Source of the DNA: Paenibacillus sp. BK033
GTDB lineage: Bacteria; Bacillota; Bacilli; Paenibacillales; Paenibacillaceae
DNA length: 64,000 bases
Reading direction: 5' to 3'
Assembly: GCF_004345425.1 (NCBI RefSeq)
Contig: NZ_SLVP01000002.1
Span: 1,165,747-1,229,746, forward strand
A model generated the notes under the pieces. The model was not told the DNA's origin. It was given only the letters and a program-made list of their open reading frames with translations, and searched no databases. This document shows, piece by piece, positions 35,341-43,168 of the stretch; the stretch's first letter is position 1, and each line of letters starts with the position of its first letter. The position numbers and the translations under genes are program-made.

Positions 35341-35373
35341 AAAAAAAGAAAGCCGGCAATTGACCAGCTTTCT
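35341..35373 (-). terminator. Intrinsic terminator after the esterase gene
   Basis: Minus-strand AGAAAGCTGG pairs with CCGGCTTTCT (one G-U pair) around TCAATTG and is followed by TTTTTTT. It separates the esterase from the YesM/YesN genes. Confidence 0.9.
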
Positions 35374-35388
35374 CCCGGAACCTTGGTT

Positions 35389-36459
35389 CTAAAGCGTCTT
35401 CCGAATAACATCCGATTCTGCATATTCCTCGTTATTTCTAAATATCAAACGGCTAAAATTGTAGGCACCGTTATTCCAAACGTTAAAATCGTGAAAACCG
35501 TCCTTAATCAGAACTTGATAAAAAGGACCAAGGTGATTTCCCGCTTGGTCTATAAGCCCCTCTATCGATTTCGCGTAGCTCGTAATGGCAACGCCATCGG
35601 CATCTCCGCAGGTCATATACAGCAGCCGGAGCTTATAATCGGATGAGGCCAGGCTTGCTCCAAGAACGCTGCCTTCACTCGACGTGGGAGCATTCGAAAA
35701 AGCTCCGACATAAGCGAACAAATCGATCAAGCCTGGCGCAAGCACCGTTTTGTCCAGCCCGTTGTTCCAGGCACTCTCGGTTCCCGTGAATCGCGTCGAA
35801 TCGTATCTGTAACCGCCGACAATCAGATTCAGAGCCTGCATTCCTCCCATCGAAAGCCCGGCGATCGCTCGATGCATGCGATTATAAAAAATTCCCTCGG
35901 GTGTTGTATTATTTATGTTTGCGAATGTTTTGTAGTTTGATTCTATAAACGGAATCAAATCGTATCGCAGCTCGTAATCGAAGTAATAGAACCCCAGCAT
36001 ATTGGTTCCTTCGGTAGTAAAGGAAGCGTCCGTCCAGTCATGCGCGCTTCTTCCGTTGGGGAACACGACGATCAGCGGTTCGATGTCCCCGTTTGCAATG
36101 AGATTGTCGAATAAATTGCAAATGATATATCGCTCGTCAACCTGACCGTTGCTGCTTAACCACTCGAATTGATTACCGCCGACGCCGTGAAGCAAATACA
36201 ATACATTGTATTTGACGGTCGTGTCGTTTGGATCATAGCCCGCAGGCATGTATACATTGCATCTCTTCGATAGGGTATCGCCCTCAACGGTTTCTCTTCC
36301 CGCTTCGCTGATCCCGATGTTCCGATTGGTGACAAGCTGCCGCGACGAATGAATATAGTTGCTTACCTCATAGGAAACCTCTTGAATCGTACCTTGAAGC
36401 TCACCATTAACTGACCTAAGATATTCGGCAGGTACCGCTGTCACATTCCGATTGTTCAT
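35389..36459 (-). CDS. CE1-like esterase (Fes/feruloyl-acetyl xylan esterase family)
   Basis: A 356-residue alpha/beta hydrolase of the esterase D/CE1 group, which includes feruloyl and acetylxylan esterases. The central domain has YNVLYLLHGVGGNQFEW (oxyanion region), the nucleophile elbow GLSMGGMQAL and the catalytic His in DGFHDFNVW. No signal peptide is visible, so it may act on imported esterified oligosaccharides or be released by a non-classical route. Upstream there is GAAGGGA before the ATG. It is a single-gene unit between an intrinsic terminator and the divergent SDR gene. Its position beside a YesM/YesN/importer cluster suggests a role in removing ester substituents from plant xylan-type side chains. 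Specificity is inferred only. Confidence 0.88.
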   Translation of the reverse strand: MNNRNVTAVPAEYLRSVNGELQGTIQEVSYEVSNYIHSSRQLVTNRNIGISEAGRETVEGDTLSKRCNVYMPAGYDPNDTTVKYNVLYLLHGVGGNQFEWLSSNGQVDERYIICNLFDNLIANGDIEPLIVVFPNGRSAHDWTDASFTTEGTNMLGFYYFDYELRYDLIPFIESNYKTFANINNTTPEGIFYNRMHRAIAGLSMGGMQALNLIVGGYRYDSTRFTGTESAWNNGLDKTVLAPGLIDLFAYVGAFSNAPTSSEGSVLGASLASSDYKLRLLYMTCGDADGVAITSYAKSIEGLIDQAGNHLGPFYQVLIKDGFHDFNVWNNGAYNFSRLIFRNNEEYAESDVIRKTL

Positions 36460-36611
36460 CGTTCATTATCGTCCCTTCGTCGCATGGTTATCATAGTTTA
36501 ATATTATCATGACGATTTAGAGGGACGTAACCTTACAAACTATATATTTACTTACAATTATTTATCCGATGTACGCCGGAATCAGTTATCAGTTATCGGC
36601 AAAAAAAATTC

Positions 36612-36670
36612 TTTACTGATCGTTCCCAATAGGGTATGATGTGTTTAGGCCTATTTAGAATGATCATTCT
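36612..36670 (+). promoter_or_regulatory. SDR promoter with TetR-type operator
   Basis: A sigma-A-like promoter (TTTACT at 36612-36617, 17 bases, TATGAT at 36635-36640) is followed by the perfect 14-base palindrome AGAATGATCATTCT at 36657-36670. The same core occurs over the promoters at 42331-42376 and 44075-44120, suggesting one shared repressor. Confidence 0.75.
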
Positions 36671-36737
36671 CAAAAGATGTCGAATAGGGACAAAATCAAT
36701 AGGATTCATCAAATAAAAGGAGAAGGAGCAATTCTAC

Positions 36738-37499
36738 ATGACTGCAAACCAAAGCAATCTCGAAGGGAAAGTCGCTTTCATTACTGGAGGAAACCGGGGC
36801 ATCGGTCTGGAGACGGCACGCGGATTAGGCAAGCTCGGCGCTCATGTCGTCATCGGTTCACGCGATGCGGAGAAAGGAAAAGTCGCGGCAGCAGCGCTGC
36901 AGGCAGAGGGTATCCAAGCGGAGAGCATTAAATTCGATGTGCTTCTGGCTGAAGACCGTCAAGCCGCATATGCTTTCTTTGACCAAAAGTATGGGAAGCT
37001 CGATATCCTGATTAACAATGCCGGGGTGCAAAAGGAGGTCGAGCATCTTGTACCGATGAACGAAACCAGCAGCGTAACGCCGGATATTGTTCGTGATACG
37101 TTCGAAGCCAATTTCTTCACCTTGGTTGAACTGACGCAATTGCTTTTGCCATTGATTCGCAAATCGCCAGCTGGCAGAATCGTCAATTTGTCCAGCGTTC
37201 TAGGTTCCCTTACGCTGCATTCCAATCCGGAAGCGCCTATCTACGACATGAAGGTATTCGCGTACGACACGTCCAAAGCAGCGGTGAATATGTTTACGAT
37301 TCATTTGGCGCACGAGCTCCGGGATACGCCGATTAAAGTCAACTCCGCGCATCCGGGCTGGGTGAAGACCGAAATCGGTGGGCAATACGCCGAATTGGAC
37401 GCTGCGGAAGGCAGCAAGACAAGCGTGATGTTGGCTTCGCTCCCTGCTGACGGGCCGACCGGTCAGTTCTTCTTTATGCATAATCAGCTTCCTTGGTAA
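36738..37499 (+). CDS. Short-chain dehydrogenase/reductase (SDR)
   Basis: A 253-residue classical SDR, an NAD(P)-dependent oxidoreductase with a Rossmann fold. It shows the cofactor motif TGGNRGIG (about residues 17-24), the structural NNAG, the catalytic Ser in VNLSSVLGS and the YxxxK pair in YDTSKAAVN. HPGWVKTEIGG follows, as in carbonyl-reductase-like members. GGAGAAGGAG upstream of the ATG supports the start. It is monocistronic, ending at a strong terminator. Its promoter carries the same operator as the alpha/beta hydrolase and GNAT genes about 5 kb away, so I infer joint control by the TetR protein encoded at 42532. The substrate is not known; small reactive carbonyls or quinones would fit a detoxification response. 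Confidence 0.93.
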   Translation: MTANQSNLEGKVAFITGGNRGIGLETARGLGKLGAHVVIGSRDAEKGKVAAAALQAEGIQAESIKFDVLLAEDRQAAYAFFDQKYGKLDILINNAGVQKEVEHLVPMNETSSVTPDIVRDTFEANFFTLVELTQLLLPLIRKSPAGRIVNLSSVLGSLTLHSNPEAPIYDMKVFAYDTSKAAVNMFTIHLAHELRDTPIKVNSAHPGWVKTEIGGQYAELDAAEGSKTSVMLASLPADGPTGQFFFMHNQLPW

Positions 37500-37514
37500 A
37501 CCTTTAGTGAAATG

Positions 37515-37543
37515 AAAGCCGCGCGATGAAATCGCGCGGCTTT
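37515..37543 (+). terminator. Bidirectional intrinsic terminator
   Basis: AAAGCCGCGCGAT pairs exactly with ATCGCGCGGCTTT around GAA, followed by TTTCCTTTT. It serves the SDR gene and the convergent small membrane-protein gene. Confidence 0.93.
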
Positions 37544-37578
37544 TCCTTTTATCCTTTTTCAATCTCAAGGCGCTGCGA

Positions 37579-37890
37579 CTAAGCGTTTTCCTTCGACCTC
37601 GATCCGATCAGGTAACCGATAATCGTCGATTCAACGGGAAGCACCACGAGCGTCCATATTTCCTTTAAGCCGAAGTCAGGCGAACGGTATTGGTCGGGGA
37701 TCAACGTATAGACCAGAGCAATGAGAAGAACGCTGAGGGCTATCGTACCGACGATATACAGACGCACGTTCTCGCCCGAACCGAAGAATTTGCCAAGGAA
37801 GCCAAGCTCCGCTTTGCGTTTGTCGTTCTCCGCGTTCACCGCTATGATCTTGCTGGCTACCCGCGGATCCTGAATTTCGATTTTGTTCAT
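37579..37890 (-). CDS. Small membrane protein of unknown function
   Basis: A 103-residue protein with a charged N terminus (MNKIEIQDPRVASK) and two predicted membrane helices (about LYIVGTIALSVLLIALVYTL and, after a short loop, LVVLPVESTIIGYLIGS), ending in charged residues. I do not recognise a family. The ATG at 37890 overlaps the stop of the upstream gene as ATGA, with GAGGAGG ten bases before, so the two are coupled. An open frame extends 16 codons upstream but lies inside the preceding gene. It may anchor or assist the soluble partner protein. Confidence 0.75.
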   Translation of the reverse strand: MNKIEIQDPRVASKIIAVNAENDKRKAELGFLGKFFGSGENVRLYIVGTIALSVLLIALVYTLIPDQYRSPDFGLKEIWTLVVLPVESTIIGYLIGSRSKENA

Positions 37891-38252
37891 ACCGTCCCGG
37901 CCTCCTCGCCCGCATAGAAAGTGAAGGCCAAGGCCCAAGACGACGCATCGTAATTAACAGTCACTTCGTAACGCAAAGATAGTTTGCGGTTGTTCAATAC
38001 GCCGAGCTGGATCATGTCTTGATTGCCGATCGGCTTGCCTCGCGGAAAATTAACGCAGGCGATGCGGACTTCATTGTAACGGACCAGCCTAATATCCGTC
38101 ATATAGTCGTCTCGCTCCGATTCGAATTCAATGCAAAACACGAATGTCAGCGGATCGTTCTCTTCCGACAACACGACTTGGATCGGATTCATTCCGTAGG
38201 CGAGAACGCGGCCGTAATACACGGCTTCGAATCCGCCGGACTTAATTTTCAT
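37887..38252 (-). CDS. Hypothetical soluble protein, coupled to a small membrane protein
   Basis: A 121-residue protein beginning MKIKSGGFEAVYYGR, with alternating hydrophobic residues that suggest an all-beta fold (TFVFCIEFESERDD, IRLVRYNEVRIACVNF, LRYEVTVNYDASSWALAFTF). It has no signal peptide, membrane helix or known catalytic motif. GGAGGG six bases before the ATG at 38252 fixes the start. It overlaps the next gene by four bases. Upstream, between it and cysN, lie an attenuator-like hairpin (38413-38455) and a small frame of 24 codons that overlaps its start. The two-gene unit may be a phage-like or defence-like accessory pair, but nothing identifies it. Confidence 0.7.
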   Translation of the reverse strand: MKIKSGGFEAVYYGRVLAYGMNPIQVVLSEENDPLTFVFCIEFESERDDYMTDIRLVRYNEVRIACVNFPRGKPIGNQDMIQLGVLNNRKLSLRYEVTVNYDASSWALAFTFYAGEEAGTV

Positions 38253-38412
38253 CGTTATCCCTCCGCGGCAATCCGTCATCGTACAAGCTCATTAGTACAG
38301 TGTACGAGCAGGTGCGCGTGTTCATGCCACTAAATCGACATCTCCAAAACCGGTGGAGACCAAAAAGAAGGGCATTTCCGGTTTCTTCAGCAGATTTCCG
38401 ATCATAACGCAT

Positions 38413-38455
38413 CAAAAAATAAAGAGCTACAAGAAAGTTTCCTTTCTTATAGCTC
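38413..38455 (-). terminator. Hairpin after cysN, twin of the ABC-F leader hairpin
   Basis: Minus-strand GAGCTATAAGAAAG pairs with CTTTCTTGTAGCTC around GAAA and is followed by TTTATTTTTT. It begins 13 bases after the cysN stop, so it works as its terminator. It is nearly identical, with compensatory changes, to the hairpin at 48478-48520 in front of the ABC-F gene. Confidence 0.88.
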
Positions 38456-38467
38456 AAATTGATGAAA

Positions 38468-40114
38468 CTATACTTGAATGAGAGCCTTCACAACACGTTT
38501 TACAATATCGCTAGCCGCTTCTTCGATTGAAGAGTGTGCGGCAACCTCGATTGGCAAAAGGGCTTGACCGATTATGTCTTGCGCAATGGCTTGGTCATTG
38601 TCATTCTTGGAACTGAACGGTACCAATGCAACAAGTCCCGCATCGTTTAGCAATGCGGCGTAAGCTGCGATTTGCTGCACGGATTCTCCTGAGCCGTTAT
38701 CGATCAGCATCGTATGATAACCTCTGGCTACCAACCGTTTCTCGATTTCCTTTGCAAGAGCCGAATTATCCAGAACGGAGCCCGTAAGCCAAATCGTTAA
38801 CGGCTGCTGACCTTTTTGCTGGGCACGAACATCTCTGGTGATTTCCGTATCGATCCGGACGGCAGTGTCAGAGGTTTGAAGAGCTTCGTCAATAACGCCG
38901 CAAGCGGAGGTCATATTCGTTACGCGATCGATGAGAATAAACCCGCCGATGCTTTTATTTTTTTCAAACGAGTCAAAAACAATACCATCCGATAATGAAA
39001 ATTCGCATTTAGCCAATTCATTCTTAACCACATGATCGGCCGAAACCGTATTTCCAGTATTAATATCGATTTTGTAATTGATTGCTGTCACCGTACAAGG
39101 AAGGACCTTCGTGCCGACCTTCACCAAATAATTTCTCCCCGGCGTCAGGACCGAATCATCCATCCAAAGAATCGTAGCGCTAAAGCTGTCCGCCTCTTGG
39201 AGCTTATTGTCCTTCGTAAACACGCAGCCGCGCGACACGTCGACTTCCCGATCCAATTGAATCGTGACAGGCTGCCCGGCATGAGCCGAATTCCTGTCTT
39301 GGTCCGTTACTAAGATTCGTTTAACCTTCGCCTTCTCATGGCTAGGCAGGGTTATCAGTTCATCGCCAACCGCGATGCTGCCGGCCTCAATCTGGCCTTG
39401 GAAGCCGCGGAAGGTGTGGTCCGGCCGGCATACCCGCTGAATGGGCATCATAAACGGCTTTGCCTCGTCGCTTGTATGAACATCAACACTCTCCAAATAC
39501 GGCAGCAAAGCAAGCCCCTTGTACCAAGGCGTATTCGGCGATTTCTTCGTTATGTTATCCCCTTCCGTTGCGGAAACAGGGATTACCTGGATGCTCTCAA
39601 ACCGGAATTCAGTCGTGATGCGGGAGAACTCCTCTTTGATTTCATCAAATTTCTCCGGGTCAAAACCCACCAAATCCATTTTGTTTACCGCCAGAACCAG
39701 ATGCTTAATCCCCATGAGGGCGCAAATCCGGGTATGGCGCTTCGTTTGAGTAATAATCCCTTTGGTTGCGTCCACCAGTATAACGGCAAGATCGGCAAAG
39801 GATGCGCCTACGGCCATGTTGCGCGTATATTCTTCATGCCCCGGCGTATCCGCTACAATGAACGAACGGTGATCCGTCGTAAAGTACCGGTAAGCCACAT
39901 CAATCGTAATCCCCTGCTCGCGTTCCGCAAGCAGCCCGTCAAGAAGCAAGGAGTAGTCGATTTTGCCGCCGCGGCTGCCCAGCCTGCTGTCCAGCTCAAG
40001 CGCTCTCTCCTGGTCGGCGAACAAGAGCTTAGCCTCATAAAGCATATGTCCAATCAAGGTGGATTTGCCGTCATCCACGCTTCCGCAAGTAATAAATTTA
40101 AGCAGACTCTTCAT
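38468..40114 (-). CDS. cysN: Sulfate adenylyltransferase GTPase subunit with degenerate APS-kinase-like tail
   Basis: A 548-residue CysN, which uses GTP hydrolysis to drive ATP sulfurylase (with CysD) in sulfate activation to APS. The EF-Tu-like GTPase domain has P-loop GSVDDGKST, DTPGHEEY and NKMD, followed by two beta-barrel domains. About 109 extra residues at the C terminus (from residue 440) align in pattern with the APS kinase CysC (IWLTG, LAKEIEKRL, LLNDAGLVALVPF). The P-loop reads GSVLDNSA instead of GLSGxGKST and the LDGD motif is gone, so the tail cannot bind ATP in the usual way. The start lies one base after the cysD stop, with GGAGGG upstream. No cysC or cysH is in the window. 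Confidence 0.93.
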   Translation of the reverse strand: MKSLLKFITCGSVDDGKSTLIGHMLYEAKLLFADQERALELDSRLGSRGGKIDYSLLLDGLLAEREQGITIDVAYRYFTTDHRSFIVADTPGHEEYTRNMAVGASFADLAVILVDATKGIITQTKRHTRICALMGIKHLVLAVNKMDLVGFDPEKFDEIKEEFSRITTEFRFESIQVIPVSATEGDNITKKSPNTPWYKGLALLPYLESVDVHTSDEAKPFMMPIQRVCRPDHTFRGFQGQIEAGSIAVGDELITLPSHEKAKVKRILVTDQDRNSAHAGQPVTIQLDREVDVSRGCVFTKDNKLQEADSFSATILWMDDSVLTPGRNYLVKVGTKVLPCTVTAINYKIDINTGNTVSADHVVKNELAKCEFSLSDGIVFDSFEKNKSIGGFILIDRVTNMTSACGVIDEALQTSDTAVRIDTEITRDVRAQQKGQQPLTIWLTGSVLDNSALAKEIEKRLVARGYHTMLIDNGSGESVQQIAAYAALLNDAGLVALVPFSSKNDNDQAIAQDIIGQALLPIEVAAHSSIEEAASDIVKRVVKALIQV

Positions 40115-40115
40115 C

Positions 40116-41039
40116 TTAGAAATAGCCCTCCCGTTTACGTCTCTCCATGCTTCCCGCTTCTTCCTGGTCGATTACCCTTGTTGTCCGTTCGGAGGATACC
40201 GCACCAAGCGTTTCTTCGATGATCGCATCCAGCGTATCGGCCTCTGACGGAGCGCCGCCAGTGAGCGGATAGCAGCCTAAAGTGCGGAACCGCATCTTTG
40301 CCATTTCAATCTTCTCGCCGGGCTCGAGCTTCATACGCTCATCATCCACCATAATCATCTGCCCGTCACGGTTGACGACAGGCCGTTCTTTCGCGAAGTA
40401 GAGTGGCACGATATCAATATTCTCCCTGCGAATGTATTGCCAGATATCCTTTTCCGTCCAGTTGGAAATCGGGAATACGCGAATGCTTTCGCCCTTATTG
40501 ATTCTGGTGTTGAACAGCTTCCACATTTCCGGCCGCTGATTTTTCGGATCCCAGGCATGATTCTTATTGCGGAAGGAGAAAATCCGCTCCTTCGCGCGCG
40601 ACTTTTCCTCATCGCGTCTTCCGCCGCCAAAAGCAGCCGTAAATCCGTATTTGTCCAACCCTTGCTTTAGGGCTTGGGTTTTCATAATATCCGTATAGGC
40701 GGAACCATGATCGAATGGGTTGATCCCTTGCTCAATCCCTTCCTGATTGGAGTGAACAAGCATCTTTATTCCGAATTCTTTCGCCTTGCGGTCGCGGAAT
40801 TCAATCATCTCTTTGAACTTCCATGTCGTATCGATATGAAGGAAAGGAAACGGCGGCTTCTCCGGATAAAATGCTTTCAGCGCCAAATGCAGCATCACGG
40901 AGCTGTCCTTACCGATCGAGTACAGCATGACGGGATTTTCACATTCCGCCGCTACTTCCCGAATAATATAAATCGCTTCAGCCTCGAGTTGATCCAGATG
41001 TGTCGTTGCATCTATGGAATCAAGCATCAAATTGTCCAT
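40116..41039 (-). CDS. cysD: Sulfate adenylyltransferase small subunit
   Basis: A 307-residue CysD of the PP-loop ATP pyrophosphatase family, catalysing adenylation of sulfate. The motif [16 protein letters not shown] carries the SGGxDS-like PP-loop (family form SxGKDS). [18 protein letters not shown] and [20 protein letters not shown] without its last residue are hallmark segments. Length and C terminus (ERRKREGYF) are typical. It is the first gene of the cysDN operon, with GGGAGG nine bases before the ATG. An inverted repeat at 41105-41121 overlaps the probable promoter, suggesting dedicated sulfur-responsive control. The pathway beyond APS is not encoded in the window. Confidence 0.97.
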   Translation of the reverse strand: MDNLMLDSIDATTHLDQLEAEAIYIIREVAAECENPVMLYSIGKDSSVMLHLALKAFYPEKPPFPFLHIDTTWKFKEMIEFRDRKAKEFGIKMLVHSNQEGIEQGINPFDHGSAYTDIMKTQALKQGLDKYGFTAAFGGGRRDEEKSRAKERIFSFRNKNHAWDPKNQRPEMWKLFNTRINKGESIRVFPISNWTEKDIWQYIRRENIDIVPLYFAKERPVVNRDGQMIMVDDERMKLEPGEKIEMAKMRFRTLGCYPLTGGAPSEADTLDAIIEETLGAVSSERTTRVIDQEEAGSMERRKREGYF

Positions 41040-41104
41040 GAAAAAGTGCCTCCCTTTAATCCTTACTAAATCTATAGGCTATATTCTATATCGTATCAGA
41101 TTTT

Positions 41105-41121
41105 CACTTTGTTGCAAAGTG
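41105..41121 (-). promoter_or_regulatory. Inverted repeat in the cysD promoter
   Basis: CACTTTG and CAAAGTG form a perfect 7-base inverted repeat with a three-base spacer. It overlaps a plausible -35 (TTGCAA) with TACGAT 16 bases further on the minus strand. The position fits an operator for a sulfur-responsive repressor or activator. Confidence 0.6.
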
Positions 41122-41297
41122 GAATAAAGTATTTTTCTTTAATTTTTTGGCGCATTGGTTTTAGGTAAGGAGAATAAGCAATCGCACGTCATTAAGGAAG
41201 TATAATTCCATTTTAGGAATAAGTGGGGTGTGGCACAACAATCACGCAGGAAGTTCACGACGGGTTCATATCGGTATTGGAGGCTCAATAACAAGCG
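41122..41297. other. Non-coding stretch between cysD promoter and hydrolase terminator
   Basis: I see no convincing gene here. An 85-codon minus-strand frame across 41139-41396 lacks a ribosome binding site and runs through the terminator at 41298-41339. Confidence 0.5.
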
Positions 41298-41339
41298 AAA
41301 AAGGACGGCACGAGTAATCACCTCGATGGCGTCCTTTTT
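41298..41339 (-). terminator. Intrinsic terminator after the alpha/beta hydrolase gene
   Basis: AAAAAGGACG pairs with CGTCCTTTTT, with an inner CGAG/CTCG stem. The T run is on the exit side for the minus strand. Confidence 0.85.
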
Positions 41340-41392
41340 CTTCATTATGGCTTCATAAAACCTCTTCCCAAACCGTGACACACAGCAGAATA

Positions 41393-42259
41393 TCAAGCAC
41401 TTCGAACGTGACGGACAAAATCACTCACGACTTTCACGAATTCCTCCGGGCTTTCAACATGGCTCATGTGGCCACCCGCTTCAAAGGTATGCAGCTGCGA
41501 ATTGGGCATTTTATCGTCCATCTCCGCGGCCCATCGCGGGCCGCAGTTGAAATCATGTTCGCCGACCAAGATAAGAGTCGGTACGTCAATCGCATCTAAA
41601 ACCTCCCTTGCATCCCACGTATGCGGATTACGAGGAACAAGGTAAAAATCCAAATTGTCTCTCCACTCCTCGAACTCCTTGGGCAGATTCCAATAATTTC
41701 CGAAAAATGCGGGTAACAACCGCCCCAACAGTTCTAGGAACGACTCTTTGTCCTGTGCTGCTCCCGCTCCTAAGTCCATCCATGCCTGACACGCAGCCTG
41801 AGCTTCCGGACGATCCGGCCAACGCTCCGCATAGAGCTTGATTTGCCGAGTCTGCTCCATTCCAAGCTCCGGCACCATGCATGGTGCACTGCTATGGAGA
41901 ATGAGTCCTCCGAGCTCATTGGGATAATCTAAAGCATATTGAATTCCCGCAAAGCCTCCATGCGAATGACCCAAGAAGCAGGGCTTCTCAGCCCCGATGT
42001 GCTCAGCTATCTTATGCGCGAAATAGGCGTACCGCGGCATGCTGTAATCCCCGTCCTGCAACAATCCCGAATCTCCCGTTCCTATAGGCTCGATATAAAC
42101 AACTGTCATCGTTTGTTCAAGCAGCGGCATGCGCATGTAATTCCAGTTGAAGCCGGGACCGCCTGGATGGACCAGACAAACCGGCCCTTTGCCGGCGATG
42201 TGAAAGCTTTGCACTACTCCGTCAATCGAAATTTTATAGTGTCTCAGTGTCGTCGTCAT
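41393..42259 (-). CDS. Alpha/beta hydrolase (proline iminopeptidase-like)
   Basis: A 288-residue hydrolase. It has the oxyanion stretch VHPGGPGFNW, IGTGDSG, the nucleophile elbow LGHSHGGFAG (Ser), an acid in LVGEHDFNCG and the catalytic His in GGHMSHVESPEEF. This HGGPG-like pattern is typical of the proline iminopeptidase/epoxide hydrolase branch. GGAGAG seven bases before the ATG at 42259 decides the start over an ATG at 42274. It is monocistronic. Its promoter contains the operator GAGAATGATCGATCTC directly after the -10, shared with the GNAT gene, and the divergent TetR gene is next door. I infer TetR repression. The substrate is unknown. Confidence 0.9.
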   Translation of the reverse strand: MTTTLRHYKISIDGVVQSFHIAGKGPVCLVHPGGPGFNWNYMRMPLLEQTMTVVYIEPIGTGDSGLLQDGDYSMPRYAYFAHKIAEHIGAEKPCFLGHSHGGFAGIQYALDYPNELGGLILHSSAPCMVPELGMEQTRQIKLYAERWPDRPEAQAACQAWMDLGAGAAQDKESFLELLGRLLPAFFGNYWNLPKEFEEWRDNLDFYLVPRNPHTWDAREVLDAIDVPTLILVGEHDFNCGPRWAAEMDDKMPNSQLHTFEAGGHMSHVESPEEFVKVVSDFVRHVRSA

Positions 42260-42330
42260 AGCGTAGCTCTCCATTCTTAAATAGCGTACTTACGGCATCC
42301 TCTTTCACGCCGACTTTACCTGCGCGTAAT

Positions 42331-42376
42331 GAGATCGATCATTCTCATAATAAGAACTCCTTCAATGTTTTGTCAA
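42331..42376 (-). promoter_or_regulatory. Hydrolase promoter with TetR-type operator
   Basis: Minus strand: TTGACA (42376-42371), 18 bases, TATTAT (42352-42347), then directly GAGAATGATCGATCTC (42346-42331). The arrangement and 16-base motif are repeated exactly at 44075-44120. An operator abutting the -10 is typical of repression. Confidence 0.82.
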
Positions 42377-42481
42377 CGAATCTATACCAATCTTCATATT
42401 TCATATTTTTTTCCTGTCAGTACTTTCAAGCTTAAACAACTGTATAAGAGACAATGACTTGAGATTTATTCATGATCATAT

Positions 42482-42510
42482 TTTACCGATTGTTCTCAAT
42501 GTGATAAAAT
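42482..42510 (+). promoter_or_regulatory. tetR promoter with degenerate operator
   Basis: TTTACC (42482-42487), 17 bases, TAAAAT (42505-42510). The spacer contains ATTGTTCTCAAT, whose reverse strand (ATTGAGAACAAT) shares GAGAA and AAT/ATC bases with the operators at 42331 and 44075. This suggests weak autoregulation. Confidence 0.5.
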
Positions 42511-42531
42511 CGCAATGAAGAGGTGAAAACG

Positions 42532-43110
42532 ATGACAAGAAATAAAGAGTTCGATGAAAACGAAGTGCTTCTAAAGGCAATGCATTTATTTTGGGAAAAG
42601 GGTTATGAAAAGACCTCGCTTCAGGACCTTGTTACGCATATGGGAATACATCGCAGAAGCATGTATGCCACCTTTGGCGATAAACATAGCCTCTTTGTAA
42701 AGACGCTGGAACTATACGAGAAACAAAAGATAGCAACTATTCAAGCAGAAGTAGCAAGAGGTCGTTCGGCGAAACAAACCATACGTTTCCTCTTTGATTA
42801 TCTGATTGAGGTGAATGACGGTCGGCCGTTAGGCTGCTTATTTGTAAATTCTGTGACCGAACTGGCTTTGAGGGATCCGGAAGTACGCGAAATAACAAAC
42901 GAAGGTTTTTATAACTCGGAGAAAGTTCTGGTTGAGCTCATACAAAAAGGTCAGGAGTCGGGCGAGATTCCGATTGATAAGGATGCAAAAATACTTGCAG
43001 CTAGTTTGCAGACAACGCTGATCGGATTAAGAGTATTAGTTCGAACCTATGCGGATAAAAAGAAGCTGCATCAAATAGCCGATGCTTCCATATCGATGCT
43101 TGACGCTTGA
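42532..43110 (+). CDS. TetR/AcrR-family transcriptional regulator
   Basis: A 192-residue repressor. Residues 8-55 form the TetR helix-turn-helix (LLKAMHLFWEKGYEKTSLQD, then MGIHRRSMYATFGDKHSLF). The C-terminal ligand-binding domain includes GCLFVNSVTELA, similar to regulators of oxidative or xenobiotic response genes. GAGGTG six bases before the ATG at 42532 fixes the start; a GTG nine bases earlier overlaps that site. It is divergent from the alpha/beta hydrolase and convergent with GNAT. Both have an identical 16-base operator in their promoters, and the distant SDR promoter has a perfect palindromic form. I infer that this protein represses all three genes and itself. The Cys in GCLF could be a redox sensor, but that is speculation. 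Confidence 0.92.
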   Translation: MTRNKEFDENEVLLKAMHLFWEKGYEKTSLQDLVTHMGIHRRSMYATFGDKHSLFVKTLELYEKQKIATIQAEVARGRSAKQTIRFLFDYLIEVNDGRPLGCLFVNSVTELALRDPEVREITNEGFYNSEKVLVELIQKGQESGEIPIDKDAKILAASLQTTLIGLRVLVRTYADKKKLHQIADASISMLDA

Positions 43111-43168
43111 AAAATGCTCGAAAATGATCGTTGGCACAGCTTCGGAACCGCAGTTAAATCGGAGCTTT

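Noticed and set aside
38242..38457. 71-codon minus-strand frame starting within the hairpin after cysN
   Set aside because: The start is a TTG in the stem of the terminator with no ribosome binding site. The similarity of its first 14 residues to a frame at 48.5 kb is explained by the shared hairpin.
41139..41396. 85-codon minus-strand frame between cysD and the hydrolase
   Set aside because: It runs through an intrinsic terminator, lacks a ribosome binding site and overlaps the hydrolase stop; composition is not protein-like.
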